Of a stretch of DNA of 64,000 nt, positions 17,500 to 27,014 are shown piece by piece. Under the pieces are notes generated by a model. That model did not search any database. It had not been told where the DNA came from and saw nothing but the letters and a program-made list of their open reading frames with translations. The translations under genes and the position numbers were made by a program. Source of the stretch: CAVVDT01 sp963747005 (GTDB taxonomy: Bacteria > Pseudomonadota > Alphaproteobacteria > Rhizobiales > Aestuariivirgaceae); assembly GCA_963747005.1 (NCBI GenBank), contig CAVVDT010000016.1:62001-126000 (forward strand), given 5' to 3'. The stretch's first letter is position 1. Every line of letters starts with the position of its first letter.

Positions 17500-18533
17500 C
17501 AGCTGCCGGTCACCGAATGCCAGCGCGACACGTCGCCCTTGAGGTCGCTCAGCACCTGGTCCCAATCCGGGTTCCAGACATCGACGCCCTCGAGCATGGA
17601 GTTGAGCATTTTGTAGTTGTCATCCATCGGATGGACATCCATGCGCGACGGCATGCCCTTGGCAATGGAACTGATGTCGGCCTGCGCCTCTTTCGACAAC
17701 AGGAACGAGATCAGCTTCTTGCCGGCTTCGGCGTGCGGTGCGCCGTGCACCAGGGCGATATAATAGGGCAGCGCGAAGGTGGTGCGCTTGCCGTCGGGTC
17801 CTGCCGGCCAGAAGATCTTGATGTTGGGGTTGTCCGCCATCTGCGAGAAGTTCATCTGCAGATCGCCGTTGGCCACCCAGATCTCGCCCTTGTTGACCAG
17901 CGCCGTCAGCTTGCCGGTCGACGATGAGGGACCGCGATTGTTGGACTGCAGCTTCTGCATATAGCCGAAGCCGGAGTCCTTGGTACCGAAGACATGATTG
18001 AGCAGCAGCATCACCGCGGTGCCGTCGCCCGCCTGGCCGGGGGTGGAGTACTGGATCTTGTCCTTGAACTTGGGGTCGAGCAGCGCTTCGAAGCTGCCCG
18101 GCGCCGTCGGCAACGCCTTGTCGTTGTAGATGAAGTTGAAGTAGTTGTTCACCATCGAATAGTAGGTGCCGTCCTTGTCCTTGTCGCCAGCCGGGATCTG
18201 GTCGGCGCCCTCGGGGCTGGAGGCCTCGAGCAGGCCATCGGCCTTGGCTTTCTGGATGAACGGCGGCAGGGTGACGAGGATGTCGGCCTGCGGGTTGGTC
18301 TTTTCCTTGTTGACGCGCTCGACGACGACACCGGAGCCGCCTTCAACGTACTGGACCTTGATACCGGTCGCCTTGGTGAAGGCCTGGAATTCGGTATCGT
18401 ACCAGTTGGGGCTGCCGTCTCGCAGACCGTCGGCACTGTAGATGGTCACGACATCTTCCGCCCACGCCGGAGCGCTGCCGAGCACTCCAGCGACAAGACA
18501 CGTCGCTAACAGAAATCGCGAAGACTTTGACAT
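17499..18533 (-). CDS. phnS: 2-aminoethylphosphonate-binding periplasmic protein PhnS
   Basis: Periplasmic binding protein of 344 aa. The ATG at 18533 follows AGGGAG by seven bases and opens a clear signal peptide (FLLATCLVAGVLG, cleavage after AWA). The mature part begins EDVVTIYSADGLRDGS and has the NNYFNFIYNDKALP and GRTFALPYYIAL-like regions of the iron/phosphonate type 2 binding proteins, closest to the AEP subgroup. First gene of the operon. A ferric-ion binder is the alternative, but the tyrosine pair typical of FbpA is not evident. Confidence 0.85.
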   Translation of the reverse strand: MSKSSRFLLATCLVAGVLGSAPAWAEDVVTIYSADGLRDGSPNWYDTEFQAFTKATGIKVQYVEGGSGVVVERVNKEKTNPQADILVTLPPFIQKAKADGLLEASSPEGADQIPAGDKDKDGTYYSMVNNYFNFIYNDKALPTAPGSFEALLDPKFKDKIQYSTPGQAGDGTAVMLLLNHVFGTKDSGFGYMQKLQSNNRGPSSSTGKLTALVNKGEIWVANGDLQMNFSQMADNPNIKIFWPAGPDGKRTTFALPYYIALVHGAPHAEAGKKLISFLLSKEAQADISSIAKGMPSRMDVHPMDDNYKMLNSMLEGVDVWNPDWDQVLSDLKGDVSRWHSVTGS

Positions 18534-18839
18534 CTGGTTTCTCCCTGTCATGGTTAAGTCATCAAACGAAGGCCTGCGTTATCCCCGGTACGCTACATTA
18601 TCGTGACAGGCGGGCAAAGGGTCTCAAATGTCGCCACCCGGCTGGCGAACACGGGAGTTTGCCGACGTTCGCGGTTGCGGTCCCGGCAGGCGACATCACA
18701 GGTTGAGCAAAGGCCTTCTCCGTCCTGTTTCACACTGAACGTTGAGGCCGACTTCGACGGCATTGCCGTGGCCGGCATCGCAACCGCCAGCGTGAGCGCG
18801 AGCGGACAGGCCGCCGCAACCCGCCCCCCGCCTCCGCCT
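18534..18839. other. Intergenic region upstream of phnS, no gene seen
   Basis: 306 bases between the end of the RTX/FG-GAP gene and phnS, both on the minus strand. It should carry the phnS promoter next to 18534-18600, where the sequence is less GC-rich. A plus-strand frame through it has a proline/arginine-rich composition and no family resemblance. No Pho box or strong terminator was recognised. Confidence 0.5.
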
Positions 18840-21509
18840 TCAGAAGATGAAATCGTCCGCCGAATAGGCCAGACCGGCGCCGATGTGGTTCATGGTGACG
18901 CCAGTGAGCCTGATTGAGTCGGTGCCGTCGACGATCGTCACGAAGGCACCGTGGTCCTCCAGATGGTTGGCGACCAGGTCGGCAAAGTCGGTGATGTCGC
19001 CGACACCGGAGAGATCGATCTTTTCTGTATCGTTGCCTGAAAAATCGGTGATGGTGTCGTTGCCGAAACCGTCGGCGAAGACGAAGGTGTCGGGCCCGCT
19101 GCCGCCGGTCAGCTTGTCGTTGCCGCTTCCGCCGATCAGGAGATCGCCGCCCTTGCCGCCATCCAGGTGATCGTCGCCCAAACCGCCCCTCAGGGTGTCG
19201 TTGCCGTTGTCGCCGGAAAGCGTGTCGTTGCCGTTGAGGCCCTTGAGGGAATCATCCCCGCCGTTGCCTTGCAACGCGACATCGAGCCCGTTGCGCCCGA
19301 TCAGGGTGTCACCGAAACTGTCGGAACCGGACACCGCCTCGATATGGCTCAAGGTATCGCCGTTCGCCAGGCCGCCCGAACCATGCCCGGTGCTCAAATC
19401 GACAGTGACGGCAGCGGCGGAGAAGAAGTAGCCGGCCCGGTCGAAACCGGCGCCACCGTCGAGATGGTCGGCCCCGCCACCGCCGAACAGGGTGTCGTTG
19501 CCGTCTCCGCCGTTGAGGACATCGCCGTCGCCGTTGCCCGCCAGGCGGTCGTTGCCAGTGCCGCCGTTCAGGTGATCGGCGCCGTTGTCTCCCCTCAGCG
19601 TGTCGTTGCCGCCGGCGCCGTTGAGGGTATCGCTGCCGTCGCCGGCTTGCAGCAGGTCGCCGCCGCCGCCGCCCAGCAGCATATCCGCGCCGCCATTGCC
19701 GGTGATGATGTTCTTGCCGCCATCGCCGTGAAGAGTGTCAGCGGCGGCGGATCCGATTATGTTCTCGATGCCGGTGAGCGTATCGCCCTGCGCATCGCCA
19801 CCCGATCCGCTGCCGGCGACCAGGTTGACGTTCACGCCGCTGGCCGAAGTCGAATAGTCGGCCGTGTCGCGACCGTCCCCGCCATCGAGGCTGTCGTGGC
19901 CGGCACCGCCTATGAGCGTGTCGTTGCCGCCCCAGCCGATGAGGGTATCGCCACCGCCGAGGCCGGAAAGGGTGTCATTGAAGTCACCGCCATTGATGCG
20001 GTTGGCGATGTCGGTGCCGCTGCGATCGACGGCCTCGCCCGGCTTTGCGCCGTAGATGACATAGGAGGCGCCGCTGCCATCGCCGTTGGGATCGGCGAAA
20101 ACGGCCCCGACGATGAGGTCGGCGAAGCCGTCGCCGTTCAAATCGCCGGCGCTGGCGACGGACCGGCCGCTGCCGTCGCCCGCCGCCACGCCGTCGATCT
20201 TGAAACCGTTGGTCCCGTCGAGGGCGGAGAGATCGAGGCTGGAGGAAAAACCCGATGCCTGCCCGAACACCACATAGGAGGCGCCTGCACCGCCATTGGC
20301 TCCGTAGGCCCCGATGATGAGATCGGCAAAACCGTCGCCGTTCACATCGCCGGCGCTGGCGACGGATCTGCCGCTCCTGTTGTACCCCGCCTCACCGTCG
20401 ATCCTGAAGCCGTTGGAACCGTCCAAGCTGGCGAGATCGAAGGTGGAGGAAAAGCCCGATGCCTGCCCGAACACCACATAGGACGAACCGCTGTAGTTGT
20501 CGTGGGGGTCGGCGCCAAAGGCCCCGAAGATGAGATCGGCAAAGCCGTCGCCGTTCACATCGCCGGCACTGGCGACGGAAGCGCCACTGTAGTCATACGC
20601 CGCTGCACCATTGATCTTGAAGCCGTTGGACCCGTCGAGGGCGGAAAGGTCGAGGCTGGAGGAAAATCCGGATTGATGCCCGAACACCACATAGGAGGCA
20701 CCGCTCTTGGTGCCGTTGGGTTCGGCGCGGAAGGCCCCGACGATGAGATCGGCAAAGCCGTCGCCGTTCACGTCGCCGGCACTGGCGACGGAAATGCCGC
20801 TGCGGTCGCCCGCCGACTCGCCGTTGATCCTGAAGCCGTTGCTGCCATCGAGGGCGGAGAGATCGAGGCTGGAGGAAAACCCGGATTGATGCCCGAAGAC
20901 CACATACGAGGCGCCGCTGTAGAGACCGTTGGGGCTGTCGAAATAGGCCCCCACGATGAGGTCGGCAAAGCCGTCGCCGTTCACGTCGCCGGCGCTGGCG
21001 ACGGAGGTGCCGGCGCGGATGGCGAATGACGTGGAATTCAACTGGAAGCCGTCGGTGCCATCGAGCGCGGAGAGGTCGAGACTGGAATCGAAACCCGATT
21101 GCTGCCCGAAGACTACAAAGGCGGCACCCAGGCCACTATTGCCTTCAGGGGCGCCGACGATGAGGTCGGCAAAGCCGTCGCCGTTGACATCGCCGGCGCT
21201 GGCGACGGATTTGCCGCTGTAGTCATACGTCGCCTCGCCGTTGATCTTGAAGCCGTTGGCGCCATCCAGGGTGGCGAGATCGACCACGGGGGAAAACCCG
21301 GAATGCTCCCCGAACACCACATAGGACGCGCCGCTATTGCCATTGGCCCCGTCGGCCCCGATGATGAGGTCGGCAAGACCATCGCCGTTGACATCGCCGG
21401 CGCTGGCGACGGACCGACCGCTCCTGTCGCCCGCGGCCACGCCGTCGATCCTGAAGCCGTCGGAGCCGTCGAGCGCCGACAGTTCGATCAGTGATGGATA
21501 TGCTGACAC
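18840..21509 (-). CDS. Secreted FG-GAP and RTX repeat calcium-binding protein
   Basis: Large protein of 889 aa. The N-terminal half has seven FG-GAP (integrin alpha beta-propeller) repeats, each with a GDVNGDGFADLIVGA-like calcium loop, spaced about 70 residues apart. The second half has RTX nonapeptides (GGxGNDTLxG) in blocks, and it ends DDFIF as in type I secreted proteins. The GTG at 21509 is chosen because AGGAAGGGG lies six bases before it; upstream TTG starts lack this. No signal peptide, consistent with type I export, but no export genes are in the window. Probably a cell-surface or adhesive protein. Confidence 0.88.
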   Translation of the reverse strand: MSAYPSLIELSALDGSDGFRIDGVAAGDRSGRSVASAGDVNGDGLADLIIGADGANGNSGASYVVFGEHSGFSPVVDLATLDGANGFKINGEATYDYSGKSVASAGDVNGDGFADLIVGAPEGNSGLGAAFVVFGQQSGFDSSLDLSALDGTDGFQLNSTSFAIRAGTSVASAGDVNGDGFADLIVGAYFDSPNGLYSGASYVVFGHQSGFSSSLDLSALDGSNGFRINGESAGDRSGISVASAGDVNGDGFADLIVGAFRAEPNGTKSGASYVVFGHQSGFSSSLDLSALDGSNGFKINGAAAYDYSGASVASAGDVNGDGFADLIFGAFGADPHDNYSGSSYVVFGQASGFSSTFDLASLDGSNGFRIDGEAGYNRSGRSVASAGDVNGDGFADLIIGAYGANGGAGASYVVFGQASGFSSSLDLSALDGTNGFKIDGVAAGDGSGRSVASAGDLNGDGFADLIVGAVFADPNGDGSGASYVIYGAKPGEAVDRSGTDIANRINGGDFNDTLSGLGGGDTLIGWGGNDTLIGGAGHDSLDGGDGRDTADYSTSASGVNVNLVAGSGSGGDAQGDTLTGIENIIGSAAADTLHGDGGKNIITGNGGADMLLGGGGGDLLQAGDGSDTLNGAGGNDTLRGDNGADHLNGGTGNDRLAGNGDGDVLNGGDGNDTLFGGGGADHLDGGAGFDRAGYFFSAAAVTVDLSTGHGSGGLANGDTLSHIEAVSGSDSFGDTLIGRNGLDVALQGNGGDDSLKGLNGNDTLSGDNGNDTLRGGLGDDHLDGGKGGDLLIGGSGNDKLTGGSGPDTFVFADGFGNDTITDFSGNDTEKIDLSGVGDITDFADLVANHLEDHGAFVTIVDGTDSIRLTGVTMNHIGAGLAYSADDFIF
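20129..21420. repeat. Tandem coding repeats of about 210 bases (FG-GAP modules)
   Basis: Seven copies of a near-identical segment (core CGTCGCCGTTCA...CGCCGGCGCTGGCGACGG) begin near 20129, 20334, 20549, 20760, 20972, 21177 and 21382. They encode the calcium loops of the propeller blades. The regular spacing and high identity at DNA level point to expansion by duplication and make copy-number change likely. Confidence 0.85.
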
Positions 21510-21730
21510 GACAATCCCCTTCCTCAGTTCGGCGGTGCGCGCAAACCTGTGGTCGGGTCGATCTTGCGCGGGCAAAGCCTATAGGGCCTGCGGGACTTGC
21601 GCTAGCAGCGAAGATCGAAAATGCCACCCGCCCTTTGCGGCAGGTTGCCACGCGATACAGGGGCAAAAGCATCCGTTCTGCGCGGGCATGAAAGCAGTGA
21701 AAGTCGGGTTTCTCTGCTATAAGGCCGCAC

Positions 21731-22783
21731 ATGGCATCGGATGAAAAATTCGCCCTCACTATGTCGCGCAATTTCGACGACTGGTTCGTCGGGGCCGGCG
21801 TATCCATCGGCTGCACCACCTACCAGGCGGGCAAGCTGTTCCTCGTCGGGCGCCGCCTCGACGGCCGGCCCGCCGTGTTCGAGCGCACCTTCAGCCGTTG
21901 CATGGGGCTGGGCGCCTCCGCCAACGGGCAACGGCTGGTGCTGGCCACCCACTACCAGCTCTTCACCTTCGACAACGTCATGACCCTCGGCCAGGCCTCG
22001 CCCGAAGGCCACGATGCCCTTTACGTGCCGCACGCGGCGTGGATCACCGGCGACCTCGATGCCCATGACGTGGGCTTCGATCCCGGCGGCCGGCCGGTGT
22101 TTGCCAATACGCTGTTTTCCTGCGTGGCGACGGTGTCCGACGATCACAGCTTCCGCCCCCTGTGGCACCCGCCCTTCATCAGCCGCTTCGCCCCCGAGGA
22201 CCGCTGCCATCTCAACGGGCTGGCCATCGAGGCGGGCGAGGTGCGCTATGTCACCTGCGTGGCGGCCTCCGACGTCGCCGACGGCTGGCGCGACCGACGC
22301 CATGACGGGGGCATCGTCATCGATGTCGCCAGCGGCGAGACGGTCGTTTCGGGGCTGTCCATGCCCCATTCGCCGCGCCTGCACGACAACAGATTGTGGC
22401 TGCTCAATTCCGGCGCCGGCGAGTTCGGCCATGTCGATCTGAAGTCCGGTCGCTTCGAGCCGATCGCCTTCTGCCCCGGCTATGCGCGCGGCCTGGCGCT
22501 GACGGGCAATCATGCGGTCATCGGCCTGTCGCTGGCGCGCGACAACCGCACCTTCCAGGGCCTGGCGCTTGATGACGCCCTCGCCAGCCGCGGTGCCGAG
22601 GCGCGCTGCGGTCTCATCGTGGTGGACCTGCGGACCGGCGACACGGTGGCGTGGGTGAGACTCGAGGGCGTGGTGCGCGAGCTCTACGACGTGGCCCTGC
22701 TGCCCGGCGTCCGTCAGCCTTCGGCACTCGGCTTTGTCAGCGACGAAATCCGCCGGGTGATCTCCATCGACGAGCGAGCCTAA
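21731..22783 (+). CDS. TIGR03032-type (DUF4915) protein
   Basis: A 350-aa protein of the TIGR03032 family, unknown function, often found beside TPR-glycosyltransferases and RTX proteins. Visible landmarks are SIGCTTYQAGKLFLVG, HDVGFDPGGRPVFANTLFSC, CHLNGLAIEAGEVRYVT and GYARGLALTGNHAVIG, which look like beta-propeller blades. The stop overlaps that of the convergent OGT gene by four bases. It is divergent from the RTX gene, so a shared 221-base promoter region serves both. It may bind or modify glycans on the RTX proteins, an inference from company only. Confidence 0.82.
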   Translation: MASDEKFALTMSRNFDDWFVGAGVSIGCTTYQAGKLFLVGRRLDGRPAVFERTFSRCMGLGASANGQRLVLATHYQLFTFDNVMTLGQASPEGHDALYVPHAAWITGDLDAHDVGFDPGGRPVFANTLFSCVATVSDDHSFRPLWHPPFISRFAPEDRCHLNGLAIEAGEVRYVTCVAASDVADGWRDRRHDGGIVIDVASGETVVSGLSMPHSPRLHDNRLWLLNSGAGEFGHVDLKSGRFEPIAFCPGYARGLALTGNHAVIGLSLARDNRTFQGLALDDALASRGAEARCGLIVVDLRTGDTVAWVRLEGVVRELYDVALLPGVRQPSALGFVSDEIRRVISIDERA

Positions 22784-24573
22784 ACACAGATGTGGGCGGG
22801 CTTTTCGCCGGCGGCATGACGCGACGCCATGACCTCGAAGGCGGATTCGAGATCGCGGGCAAAGCGCTCGCCGTCGAATAGTCGGGACGTGGTGCGTGCC
22901 TCGGCCAGGTGGCGCTTGAGGCGCTCTCTCAGGGCCCGGTCGCGACCCACGGCAACCGCGATGCGGCCATAGTGGGTGGCATCCGTGGCGATCAGTTCAT
23001 CGAGGCCGATGGCGTGCAGCAGGCTGGCCGACACCCGCGAGGCAAAGGTCTGCCCCGGCAGGGCCACCAGCGGGCACCCGCCGAACAGGGCGTTGCTGGC
23101 GGTGGCGTGGCCGCCATAGGGAAAGGTGTCGAGGAAGCAGTCGCAAAGCCCGTAGCGCGACAGGTGCGCCGGCCCGTCGAGGCTTTCCCCCCACAGGACT
23201 CGCTGCGGCGGGATTCCGCGTTCGCTGAAGGCCCGCGTCAGGTTGCGCTTGCCCGGCTCGTTGATATGCCACAGCCAGATGAGGCTATTCGGCACCGCCT
23301 TGAGGATCGCCGCCCACAGGTCCACCGCCGGCGGCGTGATCTTGGCGATCTGGTTGAAGCAGCAATAGACGACGGCATCATCGGCAATGCCCGCATCGGC
23401 CCGCGTCATCGGCTGATCGGCCAGCCGCCGGCGGCCATCGTTCACCTGATAGCACACCGGCATGAAGACCACCGCCTCGTCGTAGAAGCGCTCCGAGCCT
23501 TCCGGGATCACCATCCGGTCGGCGATGATATAGTCGATGAATTTGCCGCCGATGCTGCCGGCATAGCCGATCCAGCTCACCTGCAGCGGCGCCGGCCTGA
23601 GGGTGAAGATGCGCAGGCGCTGGCCTTTGGTGTAGCCCATCAGGTCGATGAGAATGTCGATGCCGTCGCCATTGATGGCGCGCGCCGCCGCCAGGTCGTC
23701 GAGGTTGTGGATGTCGGTGAACTTGTCGAAGGCCCTGACGATGCGCTGGCGCAAGGCACCCTGGCGCCGGTCGCTGTGGCAGTAGCCGAAGACTTCGAAG
23801 CGCTGGCGGTCGTGGGCCTCGAGCATCTGGGCAATCAGCGTGCCGACGGCATGGTCGTTGAAGTTCGCCGACACGTAGCCGATACGCAAACGCCGGTCGG
23901 CGCGGTCGGGCCAGGTGAAGTTGTGCCGGCCCCAGGTCTTGGCAACCGAGGCTTCCAGGGCAGCGGCGCAATTGCGCGCCGCATGTAATATCTCGGCCGG
24001 ATCCTGACAGCAGAACAAAAGGCCGAAAGGCTCGACACCGCTTTTCCCCGCCGCGATCAGCCGCGACAGGCGGGCAATCGCCTCATCGAGCCCCGACCAG
24101 TCGGCAATCTGCTGCTTGCGGTGGATATAGGCGAGCAGCGTGGTCGGCATGTCGGGATCGATGGCAAGGGCACGGCGGTAGCTCTCGACCGCGCCCTCGA
24201 GGTCGCCGCTATTGGCTTGCACCTCGCCAAGATTGCCCCACGCGTGCTGGTGGCCGTGATCGAGACTGACGCAGCGGCGAAAGGCGCCGGCAGCGTCGGC
24301 GAACTTGCCACGCGCCTTGAGCGCCAGGCCGAGATTGTTCCAGCCGTTGGCCTTGTCGGGGGCAAGCCGCACGGCTTGCCGACCGAAGCGCTCGCTGGCC
24401 GGCGCATCGCCAAGTTGCAGGCTCAGAACCGAAAGGTTGGTGATGGCATCGATGTGATCGGGTTGCGCAGCGATCACCGCGCTATAGGCGCTGTGCGCCG
24501 CAACCAGGCGGCCTTGCCGATGCGCCTCGACGCCCTCGCTGAACCGTACCTGCCATGGCGGTGCCTCAGTCAT
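22780..24573 (-). CDS. TPR protein with O-GlcNAc transferase (GT41) domain
   Basis: 597 aa. TPR repeats cover about residues 5-150 (pattern NLSVLSLQLG, GWNNLGLALKARGKF, AWGNLGEVQANSG). A GT41/SPY-type glycosyltransferase follows, with RIGYVSANFNDHAVG (catalytic-domain start), ILIDLMGYTKG, PLQVSWIGYAGSIG, and the donor-binding LDTFPYGGHATASNALF. Such enzymes in bacteria glycosylate secreted or surface proteins. Two RTX proteins flank it closely and are likely substrates. The stop overlaps the convergent TIGR03032 gene. Confidence 0.9.
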   Translation of the reverse strand: MTEAPPWQVRFSEGVEAHRQGRLVAAHSAYSAVIAAQPDHIDAITNLSVLSLQLGDAPASERFGRQAVRLAPDKANGWNNLGLALKARGKFADAAGAFRRCVSLDHGHQHAWGNLGEVQANSGDLEGAVESYRRALAIDPDMPTTLLAYIHRKQQIADWSGLDEAIARLSRLIAAGKSGVEPFGLLFCCQDPAEILHAARNCAAALEASVAKTWGRHNFTWPDRADRRLRIGYVSANFNDHAVGTLIAQMLEAHDRQRFEVFGYCHSDRRQGALRQRIVRAFDKFTDIHNLDDLAAARAINGDGIDILIDLMGYTKGQRLRIFTLRPAPLQVSWIGYAGSIGGKFIDYIIADRMVIPEGSERFYDEAVVFMPVCYQVNDGRRRLADQPMTRADAGIADDAVVYCCFNQIAKITPPAVDLWAAILKAVPNSLIWLWHINEPGKRNLTRAFSERGIPPQRVLWGESLDGPAHLSRYGLCDCFLDTFPYGGHATASNALFGGCPLVALPGQTFASRVSASLLHAIGLDELIATDATHYGRIAVAVGRDRALRERLKRHLAEARTTSRLFDGERFARDLESAFEVMASRHAAGEKPAHICV

Positions 24574-24658
24574 GCCGGGATGGAAGCACGATGCGCAAGC
24601 CGGGGCAATTGTGGCAGGTCCGTTGATTCAGATCGGCGTCAGCCAGCACGCCGGGTGT

Positions 24659-26839
24659 TCAGGCGACGTGGTCCCAGAAGTCGGTGACATGCAAAATGTG
24701 CTTGTCGGCGATATCGAAGGAGAAATCTGCCGACCCGTCGCCGTTCGTATCGGCGAACACGCGGGTGACGTCCGCCTGCTGGACATAATGGTAGCGCACC
24801 TGCCCCGCCACGCCCGTGAATGCCTGTTGCCCGATGAAGCTGCCGACATCGGCAAAGGATTGCAGCCCGGTCGTATTGGTGTCCGCATCGAAGGCCAGGT
24901 TCATCCAGTCGCCCTCGCCACGGTGGAAATCGGTGATGACGTCACGCGCCACAGCCGAACTGTCCTTTTCGGAATAGAAGACGAACTGGTCCGCCCCCGT
25001 GCCCCCGATCTGCCGGTCGCCGCCGCCGGCACCGATGAGCGTATCGTCGCCGGCGCCGCCGTTGAGAGTGTCATTGCCATAACCGCCATTGAGGTAGTCG
25101 ACCCCCGTGCCGCCATTGACGTGGTCGGCCCCGGAATTACCGTAGAGCTGGTCGTCGCAGCTGCCGCCCAGCACGGTGTCGGCACCGTTGCCGCCGTAGA
25201 TAAAGTCGTATCCGCCTCTTCCCGCCAGCCGGTCGGCGCCCCCGAAACCGGAAAGTTCGTCATGCCCGTCCGTGCCTGTTACCCGGTCGGCCGCGCTGGT
25301 GACCCGGAAGAGATCCACCGTGAGGCTCTTGTTGTACCCCAGGACGTCGCCCGACGAGGGCGCCCGCAGCGTCACATCGAACTGGGTGTCGTGGGCAATT
25401 TCCGCGATCCCCTTCAACGTGATCAGAAAACCGGCCTTGGTGTCCGTGAGATCGACGCGACCGTACTGATGGCCGCCCACGAAATCGTTGCTCGTCAGCC
25501 CCGCGTGCGGCGTCAGCTTCCAGCCGACGCTGCCTCCTGTGGAGCCGTCGCCGAACTTCTCCGCGCTGAAGCTGAAGTCAAGGCGGCCGTCGGGCTTCCC
25601 ATTGAACAATGTCACGCCGGTGAGGGGCGTCGCGTGTGGATTGAACTCGAAATAATGCGCATCCATGCTGATCGCGCCGCTGTCAGGGCCGTCGCCGGCA
25701 ACGACCGCTGCCACGCCATCCTTGCCGTCTGCCCCTGCAAGCCCCTCGCTGCCGTCGCTGCCATCGAGCCCGGTGATCGCGCTCGGGCCGCCGCCCAGCC
25801 CGCCCACCCCGCCGGGACGCCCTATACCGCCCTCACCCGCGAGGCCGCCCTTGCCGGCCTCGGCATCCGAATTATACACAATTGCGGCCCCGATGACCTT
25901 CACCGTTCCCTGGTTGAGAAGCGCCGCGACGGCATCGCCGCCGTCGCCGCCGTCGCCGCCATCGCCGCCGTTGCCACCATCGCCGCCGTTGGCGCCGTTG
26001 CCCGGATTATGCCCAAGTTGGTCGCCGCTTCCCCCGCCGCCACCGTTGCCGGAGAACCCGCCCTCGCCGCCCGGTCCGGCATCGCCGCCATCACCGGCCG
26101 TGACGTGGATATCGCGCAACTGCGTATCCAAAAGCGTGAGCTTGCCGGTATTCACGATGCCGCCGACCACACTGGCACCGTTCACGCCGTTCGAGCCGTG
26201 TCCCCCATCGCCGCCGCTGCCGCCATCGGCACCGTTGCCGGTGCCGGCGCCATAGCCGCCGTTTCCCCCCTCGCCGCCCGGACCGCCCTTGTTGCCGTCG
26301 CCGCCGTCACCGGCTGTCATGGAGGCCGATATCTCCACATATTTGAGCGTCAGGGTGCCGTTGTTGGTCAGTGCCGGGCCGAGCGGCAGCGGCACACCGC
26401 TGGCAATGGTGGCATCGCCGCCGCCGCCGCCGTCCGTGCCTTTGGTCCCCGGCGTGTTGCTGCCGAGCGGACCGGACAGCCCGTCCGTGCCGTTCGCTCC
26501 GAAATCGCCCGCGACGGGGTCATTGGGCCCATCAACTCCAAGAGTGGTCAGAAAGATCGAGAGGCTTTGCAGCGTCACATGGGCGCCGCCCTCGACGACG
26601 ACCGATCCGGTGAGCAGGGCACCCGAATTCTGGTTTATGGCAAAGCCCGAGCCGTCGACAGTCACCCGCGCGTTGCCGTTGAAGACGAGCGGGGAATCGA
26701 GATTGAAGACACCGGACAGGCTGTGATCGAAGACGATCGTGTCGTCGTTTCCAGCCGCAGCAACGGCCTCCCGCAGGGAGGTAACACCGTCGCCGCCATT
26801 GACGACATCGCTGGTCGTCGTGACCGTCAGAACGCTCAT
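24659..26839 (-). CDS. Secreted glycine-rich RTX protein with serralysin-type C-terminus
   Basis: 726 aa. The N-terminus VTSLREAVAAAG is the CSLREA-like motif of surface beta-helix proteins. Residues about 115-390 are extremely glycine/aspartate-rich (GGDGGDGGDGG), interrupted by short beta segments such as LTLKYVEIS. RTX nonapeptides occupy about 525-625, and the last 100 residues match the serralysin (peptidase M10) C-terminal export domain, without any protease domain. Probably exported by type I secretion and calcium-folded outside the cell. It lies next to the OGT gene, a possible modifier. Confidence 0.85.
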   Translation of the reverse strand: MSVLTVTTTSDVVNGGDGVTSLREAVAAAGNDDTIVFDHSLSGVFNLDSPLVFNGNARVTVDGSGFAINQNSGALLTGSVVVEGGAHVTLQSLSIFLTTLGVDGPNDPVAGDFGANGTDGLSGPLGSNTPGTKGTDGGGGGDATIASGVPLPLGPALTNNGTLTLKYVEISASMTAGDGGDGNKGGPGGEGGNGGYGAGTGNGADGGSGGDGGHGSNGVNGASVVGGIVNTGKLTLLDTQLRDIHVTAGDGGDAGPGGEGGFSGNGGGGGSGDQLGHNPGNGANGGDGGNGGDGGDGGDGGDAVAALLNQGTVKVIGAAIVYNSDAEAGKGGLAGEGGIGRPGGVGGLGGGPSAITGLDGSDGSEGLAGADGKDGVAAVVAGDGPDSGAISMDAHYFEFNPHATPLTGVTLFNGKPDGRLDFSFSAEKFGDGSTGGSVGWKLTPHAGLTSNDFVGGHQYGRVDLTDTKAGFLITLKGIAEIAHDTQFDVTLRAPSSGDVLGYNKSLTVDLFRVTSAADRVTGTDGHDELSGFGGADRLAGRGGYDFIYGGNGADTVLGGSCDDQLYGNSGADHVNGGTGVDYLNGGYGNDTLNGGAGDDTLIGAGGGDRQIGGTGADQFVFYSEKDSSAVARDVITDFHRGEGDWMNLAFDADTNTTGLQSFADVGSFIGQQAFTGVAGQVRYHYVQQADVTRVFADTNGDGSADFSFDIADKHILHVTDFWDHVA

Positions 26840-27014
26840 GCGCAGACCACTCGACTGTCGACCCCGCGTGGGGACCAGCGCCGCACTTCAAAAAGTGCAT
26901 CATATCAGCCGTGTGCTGTCAACCTCGTGCAGTGAGGACTTGCAAGCGAGTGCTATGCGACGCATCTCTTGCCCGTTATTGACCAAAGGAATGGGTGAAT
27001 ACTCAAACCGACAA

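Noticed and set aside
18603..18917. Plus-strand 104-codon frame upstream of phnS
   Set aside because: Proline/arginine-rich, overlaps the RTX gene end, no recognisable feature.
19167..21029. Long plus-strand open frame (about 620 codons) opposite the FG-GAP/RTX gene
   Set aside because: Antisense of a gene with G/C-rich third positions; the real gene has repeats and motifs, the antisense has alanine/glycine/valine filler and no family match.
20129..21420. Regular repeats that could suggest a CRISPR array
   Set aside because: Repeats are about 210 bases apart and encode protein blades; no short spacers.
24572..26935. Plus-strand open frame of 787 codons across the second RTX gene
   Set aside because: Shadow of a glycine-rich gene; low complexity with no start signal.
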